From Nocardia donostiensis (lineage in GTDB: Bacteria > Actinomycetota > Actinomycetes > Mycobacteriales > Mycobacteriaceae), in contig NZ_MUKP01000026.1 of NCBI RefSeq assembly GCF_002081715.1, positions 1-64,000 of the forward strand: a stretch of DNA of 64,000 nucleotides, written 5' to 3'. Within the stretch, counting starts at the first letter, position 1, and every line of letters begins with the position of its first letter. This document shows, piece after piece, positions 27,098 through 33,597 of the stretch. The notes under the pieces are model-generated. The model was not told the origin of the DNA. It saw only the letters and a program-made list of their open reading frames with translations, and searched no databases. A program made the translations under genes and the position numbers.

Positions 27098-27136
27098 TAC
27101 GGTAAGCCTAAGCGAGCTTAGTATAGGCTAACCTTG
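27098..27136. promoter_or_regulatory. Two adjacent iron boxes upstream of nbtA
   Basis: Box 1, TACGGTAAGCCTAAGCGAG (27098-27116), matches 15 of 19 consensus positions. Box 2, TTAGTATAGGCTAACCTTG (27118-27136), matches 16 of 19. They abut with one base between and precede the nbtA ATG by about 150 bp. Adjacent boxes on this scale usually allow cooperative binding of two repressor dimer pairs. Confidence 0.8.
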
Positions 27137-27189
27137 GCGATATGGAAGATCGGCATCGGTGATCAACACAACCGAGCAAGCAGTTCAAC

Positions 27190-27208
27190 TTTGCCTAGGC
27201 TTACCTTA
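27190..27208. promoter_or_regulatory. Third iron box, facing the Mtb12-like gene
   Basis: TTTGCCTAGGCTTACCTTA matches 16 of 19 positions with a perfect right half of 12 bases. It is 57 bp before the ATG at 27266 and 54 bp from the nearer nbtA box, so the region is a divergent iron-controlled promoter. Confidence 0.75.
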
Positions 27209-27265
27209 CTATCAGCGTGCGGTATGCACCGATAGGGCATACCGGCAGCAAACGATGGGAAGACG

Positions 27266-27748
27266 ATGATCACCACGAACAACCCCCTACGCCGCATCGC
27301 CGCCGCGGCTTTCGCACTCGCCGCCGCGGCCACGGTCGGCTTCGGCACCGTCGCCACCGCCGCCCCCGCCCTCGCCGCCCCGGTGAGCGCCCCGATGCGC
27401 ACCCAACTCGCCCCCGCCGACCTGGACGCAAAACTGCGGCTCGTGGTCAACACCGGCGCCGACCGCGGCGCACGCGCCGCAGAACTCGAAGCGGGCGAAG
27501 CCGGGCTGCCGCTGGCCGACCAGATCGCAGGCGCGATGGCCGCCGCCCCGCCCAGCTTCCGCTGGTCGGTCCTCGGCCCGGTCACGGTGAACGGCGACAT
27601 CCTCAACGCCCAGTTGCAGACCGCGGTCGACGGCTACGACCCGTTCTACTTCAACCTCACCTGGAAACAGATCGACGGCACCTGGAAGCTCACCCGCGAG
27701 GCCCAGTGCACCCTCGCCAGCGTTGCCTTCCTCCCCTGCAGCGTCTGA
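27266..27748 (+). CDS. Secreted Mtb12-like (low-molecular-weight antigen) protein, iron-box controlled
   Basis: A 160-aa protein with a Sec signal peptide (basic start, Ala-rich core, cleavage near ATAAPALAA). The mature part resembles the Mtb12/CFP-2 fold of small secreted mycobacterial antigens: a helical GEAGLPLADQIAGAM segment, then strands FRWSVLGPVTVNGDILNAQ and FYFNLTWKQIDGTWKLTREA. Two Cys near the C-terminus (QC and PCSV) could form a disulfide. ATG 27266 has GGAAGA just upstream. It shares the iron-box promoter with nbtA, so I infer a role outside the cell in siderophore handling; no enzyme motif is seen. The family call is by eye only. Confidence 0.72.
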   Translation: MITTNNPLRRIAAAAFALAAAATVGFGTVATAAPALAAPVSAPMRTQLAPADLDAKLRLVVNTGADRGARAAELEAGEAGLPLADQIAGAMAAAPPSFRWSVLGPVTVNGDILNAQLQTAVDGYDPFYFNLTWKQIDGTWKLTREAQCTLASVAFLPCSV

Positions 27749-27769
27749 TCCCTCCGGCGAAACACGAAC

Positions 27770-27798
27770 GGCCCCTGGAATCCAAGATTCCAGGGGCC
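27770..27798. terminator. Bidirectional terminator
   Basis: GGCCCCTGGAATC and GATTCCAGGGGCC form a perfect 13-bp stem with loop CAA. It separates the Mtb12-like gene from the convergent small-gene cluster and can serve both strands. Confidence 0.85.
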
Positions 27799-27816
27799 CG
27801 CTGCTGGTTGCGGCGG

Positions 27817-28101
27817 CTACATGCCGAGCGCTTGGGCGTGCCAGTCCACTGCCGCGTCACGATCACCGGCCGGTACAGCGCGGGTCGCGCGCACCGGGGG
27901 CGACACCCAGCGCAGTGACCGCCACCCAGTAACCGGTCGCAGCACCCACGCACCCCATTCCCGATGCATCACGTACCCGCCGCCAGTGTCACGTGGGTCG
28001 CGGCGGTATCGGCGCACCGCGTCGGCGAAACTACGCCGGATCCAGAACCACAGTCGGCGTGGACCGGTCCGTTCGGCGTAACGTCCTTCGGTCAAAGGCA
28101 T
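27817..28101 (-). CDS. Hypothetical basic protein, 94 aa
   Basis: A small, Arg- and Trp-rich protein (RRLWFWIRRSFADAVRRYRR, then HREWGAWVLRPVTGWRSLRWV). No family is recognised. ATG 28101 has an excellent GAGGAGGT site 7 nt upstream and lies 13 nt after the stop of the next gene, so the two form an operon. High positive charge could suit nucleic-acid or membrane binding, but that is only composition. Confidence 0.6.
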   Translation of the reverse strand: MPLTEGRYAERTGPRRLWFWIRRSFADAVRRYRRDPRDTGGGYVMHREWGAWVLRPVTGWRSLRWVSPPVRATRAVPAGDRDAAVDWHAQALGM

Positions 28102-28114
28102 CTCTCGGACCTCC

Positions 28115-28543
28115 TCAGCGGGTGCATTCGTCGGCGGATACGAACCGCTCCATGCTGGAGTCGGTGAAGTCGAACGGCCTGCCCTGGAGGCTACCGGTCA
28201 CGTGGGCTGTTACGCGCCAAGGACCGGACCCGCACACGACCCGTACCGCGTAGGTGTGGCGGGGGCTGGGGATAGTGGCGTCGGAGGTCGACTCGATCGC
28301 CACCCAGGCACGTCCTTCCCGCCGCTCCAGACTGAGAGTGAGGACGTGATGCTCGGGCGGTATGTCGCATTTCGCCCAGGCGTTGCCGAGGATCGACCCG
28401 ACACCGACGCTGGGTTTGATCGGCATGAACCCGAGATCGCACGATTTCGCCGCGCTCGTATGCGCGAGTGCGGCGTCGACAGGGGCGGCAGCGAGCACAC
28501 TGAAGGCGGTAGCGCCGAGCAGTGCGCACAGGAACCGGACCAT
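28115..28543 (-). CDS. Hypothetical secreted protein, 142 aa
   Basis: The N-terminal FLCALLGATAFSVLAAAPVDA is a Sec signal peptide. The mature part has four Cys (SCDLGF, AKCDIP, VVCGSG, DECTR), probably two disulfides, and beta-rich segments. No family is recognised. ATG 28543 has GAGGAAGA upstream, and a terminator separates it from the cluster behind, so it likely has its own promoter in 28544-28596. Confidence 0.65.
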   Translation of the reverse strand: MVRFLCALLGATAFSVLAAAPVDAALAHTSAAKSCDLGFMPIKPSVGVGSILGNAWAKCDIPPEHHVLTLSLERREGRAWVAIESTSDATIPSPRHTYAVRVVCGSGPWRVTAHVTGSLQGRPFDFTDSSMERFVSADECTR

Positions 28544-28596
28544 AATGTTTCTTCCTCATTCCATACTTGCCCGGCTGAGTGCCGGTCAGCGTCGAG

Positions 28597-28625
28597 CCCG
28601 CCCCAGGGTTCGACGCTGGGGCGGG
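28597..28625 (-). terminator. Hairpin terminator
   Basis: CCCGCCCCAG and CTGGGGCGGG form a perfect 10-bp stem with a 9-nt loop, starting 4 bp after the stop of the minus-strand gene at 28630. Confidence 0.75.
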
Positions 28626-28629
28626 TCTT

Positions 28630-29043
28630 CTATCCATTCCGGCGGACGCCAGGAAGCTGAGGGAGCCAGCCAGGGGAGTCGTCCACCCAGATAGCGGGTA
28701 TCGGCAAGGCGTTGTCTTCGACGACGCATTTCCACAGCAGCTCATACGAGAGCCCGTAACAGCGCCGCATCTGCGCGGCGTCCCAATACACCTGCGGTTC
28801 GGGCCGTTCCACCGGCCGCACCGACACCGACCATTCCTTGACACATCCGGGAGCCCAGCCGCAGCGCTTTTGCTCGCCGAGCAACACATCGGGAGCGGGC
28901 ACCCAGACAGGACCGTCGACCCGCCAACGCGACAGCGACAACGAGTCGACCCCAGCAACCGTGGCGAACGCGCTGAGACCGAGGTACCTGGGTGCTGCGC
29001 TCAGACGGTCGACGGTGACGCGCAGTCCGGCGCGGTCCCTCAC
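28630..29043 (-). CDS. Hypothetical protein, 137 aa
   Basis: A soluble protein, Trp-rich (RWRVDGPVWVPAPDVLLGEQ, CGWAPGCVKEWSVSVRP, PAIWVDDSPGWLPQLPG). Not recognised. GTG 29043 overlaps the preceding stop as GTGA, the tightest form of coupling, so it belongs to the chain of small genes starting at 29601 or 29949. A terminator follows. Confidence 0.62.
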   Translation of the reverse strand: MRDRAGLRVTVDRLSAAPRYLGLSAFATVAGVDSLSLSRWRVDGPVWVPAPDVLLGEQKRCGWAPGCVKEWSVSVRPVERPEPQVYWDAAQMRRCYGLSYELLWKCVVEDNALPIPAIWVDDSPGWLPQLPGVRRNG

Positions 29044-29174
29044 TCCTCGACCTCGCCATCGATATAGCGGGGTCCGTCGTCGGGATCGAGAGGGTGACCG
29101 TCGGTACCAACGGCATACCAGCTGCCGTCGTGATGCTGCACCATCCCTTGAAATTCAGGTTCGCGACTAGCCAT
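29040..29174 (-). CDS. Very small protein, 44 aa
   Basis: Starts MASREPEFQGMVQHHDG and continues with GSWYAVGTDGHPLDPDDGPR to an acidic tail EVEE. The length and GSWYAVGTDG-type composition recall short proteins common in actinobacterial mobile islands, but I cannot name a family. Its ATG overlaps the upstream stop (TGATG) and its stop overlaps the next GTG, so it sits inside a translationally coupled string. Confidence 0.6.
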   Translation of the reverse strand: MASREPEFQGMVQHHDGSWYAVGTDGHPLDPDDGPRYIDGEVEE

Positions 29175-29347
29175 CACATCACCGTCGCCGCATACGAAAG
29201 ACTGTGCAGATAACGCTCACACCCACCATGCCCGGCATGCGCAGCAAGCAGATACCGCGCCTCCGCCAAGCTTTCCGGTAACCGGTTGTCACCGCATTTC
29301 TGCAACCACCACCGGTTGATCTGCGCCGTTGTCGCTATCGTGTTCAT
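29174..29347 (-). CDS. Very small protein, 57 aa
   Basis: Helical protein MNTIATTAQINRWWLQKCGD with a Cys and His cluster later (HAGHGGCERYLH). The longer open frame to 29434 is rejected because ATG 29347 overlaps the upstream stop as ATGA. Family not recognised. Confidence 0.58.
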   Translation of the reverse strand: MNTIATTAQINRWWLQKCGDNRLPESLAEARYLLAAHAGHGGCERYLHSLSYAATVM

Positions 29348-29601
29348 CGCACGAACCGCTCTATGCGCTGATCCGGGATGAAACGCCCCGCGAGATAGAG
29401 GGTTCGGGCAGCAGCACGCTTGCGTTCGCAGCAATCAAGAGCGCAGTCGCGGTGCCATTGCATCACCGAGTGCGCCTCGCCGAGCGACATCGGCCGACCG
29501 TCCTCGTAGTCCGCCCGCGCGTGCGGCAGGGTGTAGATAGCACCGACGACGGCGAACGTAACGCTCGCTGCGACGACGAAAAGAACCAGCAATCCGGGCA
29601 T
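29344..29601 (-). CDS. Small membrane-anchored protein, 85 aa
   Basis: One N-terminal transmembrane helix (LLVLFVVAASVTFAVVGAIY), then a cytoplasmic or external helical part with HRDCALDCCERKRAAARTLYLAGRF, which contains a DCALDCC cysteine cluster. GAGGC lies upstream of ATG 29601. First gene of the tightly overlapped string. Function unknown. Confidence 0.58.
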   Translation of the reverse strand: MPGLLVLFVVAASVTFAVVGAIYTLPHARADYEDGRPMSLGEAHSVMQWHRDCALDCCERKRAAARTLYLAGRFIPDQRIERFVR

Positions 29602-29706
29602 CGTGTTGCCTCACTGGGTTGTCGGGTTGTGTTAGATGGCGGGAAAGGCCGCCGCCGCGCCGGGGGTCGGCTCAGTGGTTGTGGTTGCGGGTTCAGCACC
29701 CACGTC

Positions 29707-29949
29707 TCACCGGCTCGGGGGCTCGGCTTTCCAGCGGGCGATGATGCGGTCGATCTCTTCTTGCAACCGGTAAGCGCCCGCGTGCACGGTTTCTCGAGGT
29801 TCGGTGGCTTCGTCGAGGTGATGGAGTCCGGCGAGGATGCGCTCGTATAGGCCGCGGTCGTGGGGTTCGTGGTGCCAGAGCCGCAGGGCGGCTGCCATGG
29901 CACGGTTACCTGCGGTTCTGATGGGCAGTGGGGGTAGGGCCTCGCTCAT
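29707..29949 (-). CDS. Hypothetical protein, 80 aa
   Basis: A short helical protein (AMAAALRLWHHEPHDRGLYE, then LQEEIDRIIARWKAEPPSR). It is likely the promoter-proximal gene of the minus-strand small-gene cluster; 105 bp without a gene separate it from the next. Function unknown. Confidence 0.5.
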   Translation of the reverse strand: MSEALPPLPIRTAGNRAMAAALRLWHHEPHDRGLYERILAGLHHLDEATEPRETVHAGAYRLQEEIDRIIARWKAEPPSR

Positions 29950-30183
29950 CGGGTGACCTCCACGGTTCGGATTGCATTTGGTGGGGACACCCGGCGCTGG
30001 CTAGTGGGACTGCCCAGACGACCGGGTGATCACTTCCGAAAATAAGAAGGTGCGGCCATGCTGGTCTAGTTTTATGCTCGAAAATGCTCTAGGTCGATAT
30101 CCTCAGTGAGAGACTGGCTTTAATGAGCGATCATGGACCTTGTTCAAGCATAGGTACGCATACAACGATTGGAGACCGGCGCC
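29950..30183. promoter_or_regulatory. Divergent intergenic region of the small-gene island
   Basis: The stretch 30030-30125 is clearly more AT-rich than its neighbours (runs such as GAAAATAAGAAGG and TAGTTTTATGCTCG) and separates minus-strand and plus-strand small genes. It probably holds both promoters and an operator for the XRE protein encoded downstream. No exact palindrome was identified. Confidence 0.4.
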
Positions 30184-30513
30184 ATGCGGTTACAGTTCCT
30201 CGGCAAGGGAGGCACCACAGGAGGCGGATGCCCCAGCCTCTACGCCACCGACTGAAACACCTACGTCGTGCAGGGATGGAAGACCGATCAACCCGGAACT
30301 GTCGAGATTCCACACCTACTCCTCGGGTACGCGCTGCCGGACACTTTCGTCGGCGCCCCGATGACCGACACCGGTCGCGGGACGTTCACCTTGTCAGGTA
30401 TGCCGGTAACGGACGCGCAAGTGCTTGGCGGGATCGACATCTACGCGGACGAGACGTGTATTGAGGTTCCGAAAGCAGAAAGGACGTTCTACGGTGCAAC
30501 TCGTGCAGGATGA
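30184..30513 (+). pseudogene. Small island protein interrupted by an in-frame TGA
   Basis: ATG 30184 (GGAGA 8 nt upstream) opens a frame reading MRLQFLGKGGTTGGGCPSLY-ATD, then TGA at 30253-30255, then NTYVVQGWK and on to a stop at 30513. Proteins of this type commonly sit beside DUF397/DUF6879 genes in actinomycetes and, as I recall the family, have Arg at this place. A single CGA-to-TGA change would explain the stop. The rest of the frame is intact with no frameshift, so the loss is recent, or the codon is read through, or the second half restarts at GTG 30268. Confidence 0.7.
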
Positions 30514-31012
30514 GTCGTTCAACGACCTATTTCGCTCCTGCCAGCGGGAAGCGTTTCACTTGGAAGTGCAGGACACCTACGAGACTCCAGAAGAGTCGGA
30601 GCCGTTGCGGAAGTTCCTCAACGGTGAGCACGATGATTACGAGTGGTTCCAGCCGTGGCTCGATCACGTGCGGTACGTGACTGGCCGTGGTGTGGCCATC
30701 CGGCGTGCCCGCGTAGTGTCCGAACCCCACACCGAGTACACGCGGTTCGCGAAAGCGGTGGCCCGGTTCAACGCGAACGCGGGGGAAGACGTGAGGTATC
30801 TGCCCCGGCACATGATCAGCGTTGATGAACTGACCACAGATGATTGGTGGCTGTTCGATGATGCGCTGGTCGCGTTCACGGTGTTCGAGCCCTCCGGGCG
30901 ATGGGCTGGCGGCGCAGTGTCCACAGATCCTCGGATGGTCGAGTATTGCCGTGCCGTGAAGGAACGCGTGTGGGCTCGGGCTGTGCCGTTGCGGGAGTAC
31001 ACCACACAGTGA
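30494..31012 (+). CDS. DUF6879-family protein
   Basis: 172 aa from GTG 30494. Characteristic sequence includes FNDLFRSCQREAFHLEVQD, YEWFQPWLDHVRYVTGRGVA, RRARVVSEPHTEYTRF, and later DDWWLFDDALVAFTVF. The family occurs almost only in actinomycetes, next to an XRE/DUF5753 regulator, and is treated as part of a toxin-antitoxin-like or developmental module; its activity is not known. It overlaps the interrupted upstream gene by 20 nt and the downstream XRE gene by GTGA, so all three are one operon. Confidence 0.8.
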   Translation: MQLVQDESFNDLFRSCQREAFHLEVQDTYETPEESEPLRKFLNGEHDDYEWFQPWLDHVRYVTGRGVAIRRARVVSEPHTEYTRFAKAVARFNANAGEDVRYLPRHMISVDELTTDDWWLFDDALVAFTVFEPSGRWAGGAVSTDPRMVEYCRAVKERVWARAVPLREYTTQ

Positions 31013-31848
31013 GTAGTTCGATTCACCAGATGCGCGAAGCTCTCGGGGGTCGTCTCCGGGAGCTTCGTCTCAATTCTGGGTTGTCTGGTACCGAGCTGGC
31101 GCGGCTGGCGGGCTGGCATCAATCCAAGGTGTCGAAGATCGAGTACGGGAAGACCAAACCTACCGACGCCGATATCCGAGCGTGGTGTGAGCACACAAAG
31201 AGCGTGGATCAAGTCGCGGATCTGATTGCAACGGTCCGCAACATGGAGGCGTCGTATCTGGAGTGGCGGCGTGTCCTCGGTGCTGGTACGAAGCGCCGGC
31301 AGCAGGCTTCGGTGAAGCTCGAGGCGGAGACGGAGTTGATGCGCTGGTATGAGCCGGTGCTGATTCCTGGCTTGTTGCAGACCGCGGAGTATGCGGAGGA
31401 GATTCTTCGGAACGTCATCGACTTCTATGGGACCGCTGATGATCTGGATGAGGGTGTGTCGAAGCGGATGGAGCGTCAGCAAATCCTGTACCGACGAGAG
31501 CACCGGTTTCATTTCGTCATCGGGGAGCAGGCGTTGCGGACGACGGTGGGAGATGATCGAGTGATGGTGGGCCAGTTGGATCGCTTGTTGGCGGTGTTGG
31601 GGATGCCGCGCGTTACTTTCGGGATTGTGCCTGCTAGGGCGCGGTATCGGGTGCCGATTTCGAATTTCATCATGTTCGACAACCGGATGGTGATGGTGGA
31701 GAACGTGACGGCTGAGATGACGATTACACAGCCGCGGGAGTTGGCGCTGTATGGGCGGACGTTTGATGTGTTGGCGAAGCAGGCCGTGACGGGGAGCGCG
31801 GCTCGGGAGTTGATTACGGCGGCTATCGCGACCCGTTCAGTTGATTAG
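31009..31848 (+). CDS. XRE-family regulator with DUF5753 (Scr1-type antitoxin-like)
   Basis: 279 aa from GTG 31009. The helix-turn-helix is residues about 10-65 (LRLNSGLSGTELARLAGWHQ then SKVSKIEYGKTKP). The remaining 190 residues form the DUF5753 domain (YEPVLIPGLLQTAEYAEEIL, RQQILYRREHRFHFVIGEQA, FGIVPARARYRVPISNFIMF, TQPRELALYGRTFDVLAKQA). These pair with DUF397 or DUF6879 proteins as antitoxin-like regulators. The earlier open frame from 30901 is rejected because the GTG overlaps the upstream stop. Codon use here is less GC-extreme (TTG and GCG mixed) than in nearby genes, in keeping with an acquired island. Confidence 0.85.
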   Translation: MSSSIHQMREALGGRLRELRLNSGLSGTELARLAGWHQSKVSKIEYGKTKPTDADIRAWCEHTKSVDQVADLIATVRNMEASYLEWRRVLGAGTKRRQQASVKLEAETELMRWYEPVLIPGLLQTAEYAEEILRNVIDFYGTADDLDEGVSKRMERQQILYRREHRFHFVIGEQALRTTVGDDRVMVGQLDRLLAVLGMPRVTFGIVPARARYRVPISNFIMFDNRMVMVENVTAEMTITQPRELALYGRTFDVLAKQAVTGSAARELITAAIATRSVD

Positions 31849-31865
31849 TGAATTCCCGCGGTGAT

Positions 31866-31916
31866 CGGTTCTTCAGCGGCGTCCGGGTTCCTTCGAGCCC
31901 GCGGCGCCGTGAACCG
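31866..31916. terminator. Possible bidirectional terminator
   Basis: CGGTTC (31866-31871) pairs with GAACCG (31911-31916), and a GCGGCG/CGGCGC-type pairing lies inside. It sits between the convergent XRE and Uma2 genes. The stem is interrupted. Confidence 0.35.
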
Positions 31917-31993
31917 ACCATCGGGCCTTCCGTCTGCGACCGGATGATCTCAGCTAGGAGGCCGGGTGCTCAGGTGAGCGTGGTGCGCCAGTT

Positions 31994-32590
31994 CTATGTA
32001 GTCGCCCTGGTCAAATCAAGAGCTATGTCGAATGGCACAGTCAACCGGAGTCGATCGTGGTGGATACCCGCCAGCGCATACTGCTCGGTGGCAGGATCGA
32101 GTTCGTACACATACACAACGGCCCGGCTCTCGGAATTCTCCACCCGCCAGAAATGCGGGATACCGGCTTCCGCGTACAGCAACGGCTTACGTTTGCGATC
32201 CCGCTCCATCGAATCCGGTGACACCACCTCGATGGCGAGAACAACGTCGGCAGGTCGATAGGTCGTCTGATTCAGGCCGGTATCTGCAGCAGCCTGGACC
32301 ACCATGACATCCGGTTCCGGCCGCTGCCGCGGGCCGAGGGTCACTGTCATCTCCCGGCATACCTCCAGATGTGCCGGTGCCTGCCGAACCAGTTCACCTT
32401 CGATGGCCCTGATGACTCGCATATGGAACTTCATCTGCGGGCTCACAAAGATGAGACTCCCGTCGATCAACTCGGTATGTGGTGGCAGATCGGGTAGCCG
32501 GTCGAGGTCCTCGGCGAAATATCCCTCGGGCGGTGGCACCGGCCAACCCGGAGACGGGCACTCGCCCATCGGTGCAGGATCGGCGGTCAT
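31994..32590 (-). CDS. Uma2-family protein (PD-(D/E)XK fold, DUF820)
   Basis: 198 aa, the usual Uma2 length. Landmarks are ELIDGSLIFVSP, the nuclease-fold acid PEPDVMVV, the core VVLAIEVVSPDS (Glu in EVVSP), and KRKPLLYAEAGIPHFWRV. The fold is that of restriction-type nucleases, but no activity has been generally shown for the family and copies are often numerous. A second copy lies at 52944-53531. Confidence 0.85.
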   Translation of the reverse strand: MTADPAPMGECPSPGWPVPPPEGYFAEDLDRLPDLPPHTELIDGSLIFVSPQMKFHMRVIRAIEGELVRQAPAHLEVCREMTVTLGPRQRPEPDVMVVQAAADTGLNQTTYRPADVVLAIEVVSPDSMERDRKRKPLLYAEAGIPHFWRVENSESRAVVYVYELDPATEQYALAGIHHDRLRLTVPFDIALDLTRATT

Positions 32591-32663
32591 CGGCTCCCTC
32601 GCTTCACGGCGGTGAACGGCTGACCTGGCCAGTATGGCACGGCCTCGACCCGCCTCCGCGTCC

Positions 32664-33431
32664 TCAGGCGAGCGTCGTGTGCCAGATGACGGCGGCGGCC
32701 AGGGCGCCCGCGCCGTTGACCGACCAATGCAGGGCGATCGGGGCCAACAGGCTGCCGCTGCGCTGCCGCAGCCAGGTGAAGACGATGCCCGCGGCGGCGG
32801 TTGCGGCGACCGCGATCAGGATGCCGCAGACCTGGCCGGTCACACCGGCGCCGAAGATTTCGGTGAGACCGCGGTTGCTTGTGGTCAAGCCCAGCGACGA
32901 GGCGATATGCCAGAGGCCGAACAGCAGCGAGCCGACGGCGAAAACCCCACGAGCGCCGTATACGCGACCCAGGGTGCCGTGCAGTACACCGCGGAAGGCG
33001 AGCTCCTCGGGGATCACCGTCTGCAACGGAATCACGATCATCGAGGCGATGAGCGCGCCGGAGATGGTGGCATAACGGTCGGCGAGGAAGAACGGCCGGG
33101 TGACCGGCAGCGCCGCGCCGACCGCGACCACAGCCAGCACTACACCCACAGCAGCCAGCGCATACAGTGAGCCGCGTTTCCAATGCCTGGGTGAGAGCCC
33201 CAGCTCCGCCCAGCCGAGGCCACGTCTGCGCATCATCGCAAGCAGCACCATCGCCGCGACCGGCACCGTGACGATATTCGCCCACGTGGTGGTGAAATGT
33301 GCGATCAGGTTCGTGCAGGCCAGTACCAGCACGACCACCGCGATATCGAGGTAGGCGTGGACGCGATGCCTGCTGGGCATCCTGGTCGCGGTAGTCGCGA
33401 CAGTTGCGTCGGTGGAGTGCGGGTGCAACAT
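32664..33431 (-). CDS. CPBP-family intramembrane metalloprotease
   Basis: 255 aa with about seven hydrophobic segments. The CPBP/CaaX signature is complete: PEELAFRG (EExxxR), FGLWH (FxxxH) and a third motif LHWSVNG. In bacteria such proteins process membrane-bound peptides or act in bacteriocin self-immunity; the local substrate is unknown. It is divergent from the alpha/beta hydrolase gene and shares its upstream region. Confidence 0.85.
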   Translation of the reverse strand: MLHPHSTDATVATTATRMPSRHRVHAYLDIAVVVLVLACTNLIAHFTTTWANIVTVPVAAMVLLAMMRRRGLGWAELGLSPRHWKRGSLYALAAVGVVLAVVAVGAALPVTRPFFLADRYATISGALIASMIVIPLQTVIPEELAFRGVLHGTLGRVYGARGVFAVGSLLFGLWHIASSLGLTTSNRGLTEIFGAGVTGQVCGILIAVAATAAAGIVFTWLRQRSGSLLAPIALHWSVNGAGALAAAVIWHTTLA

Positions 33432-33597
33432 CGTGGCCAGTGTAATGAGACCCCATGCGGTCCCCGTCCGGCTCCTCCCTGGTCACCCGAACGTGGTCGG
33501 CCCGACACCGAACCGCAGGACTGTTAGTGTCTGTGAGGGTGTGGAGTCGCGGAAAACAGTTCTGCCAGAGCGCATATCGGCTCCGGCGCGGAACCCG

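Noticed and set aside
25050..27131. 693-aa plus-strand open frame over nbtA/nbtB
   Set aside because: Shadow of the ketosynthase and thioesterase genes, which have intact catalytic motifs on the minus strand.
30253..30255. TGA read as selenocysteine
   Set aside because: The expected residue is Arg and a CGA-to-TGA change explains it; no downstream SECIS-type hairpin was noticed and the protein is not a redox family.
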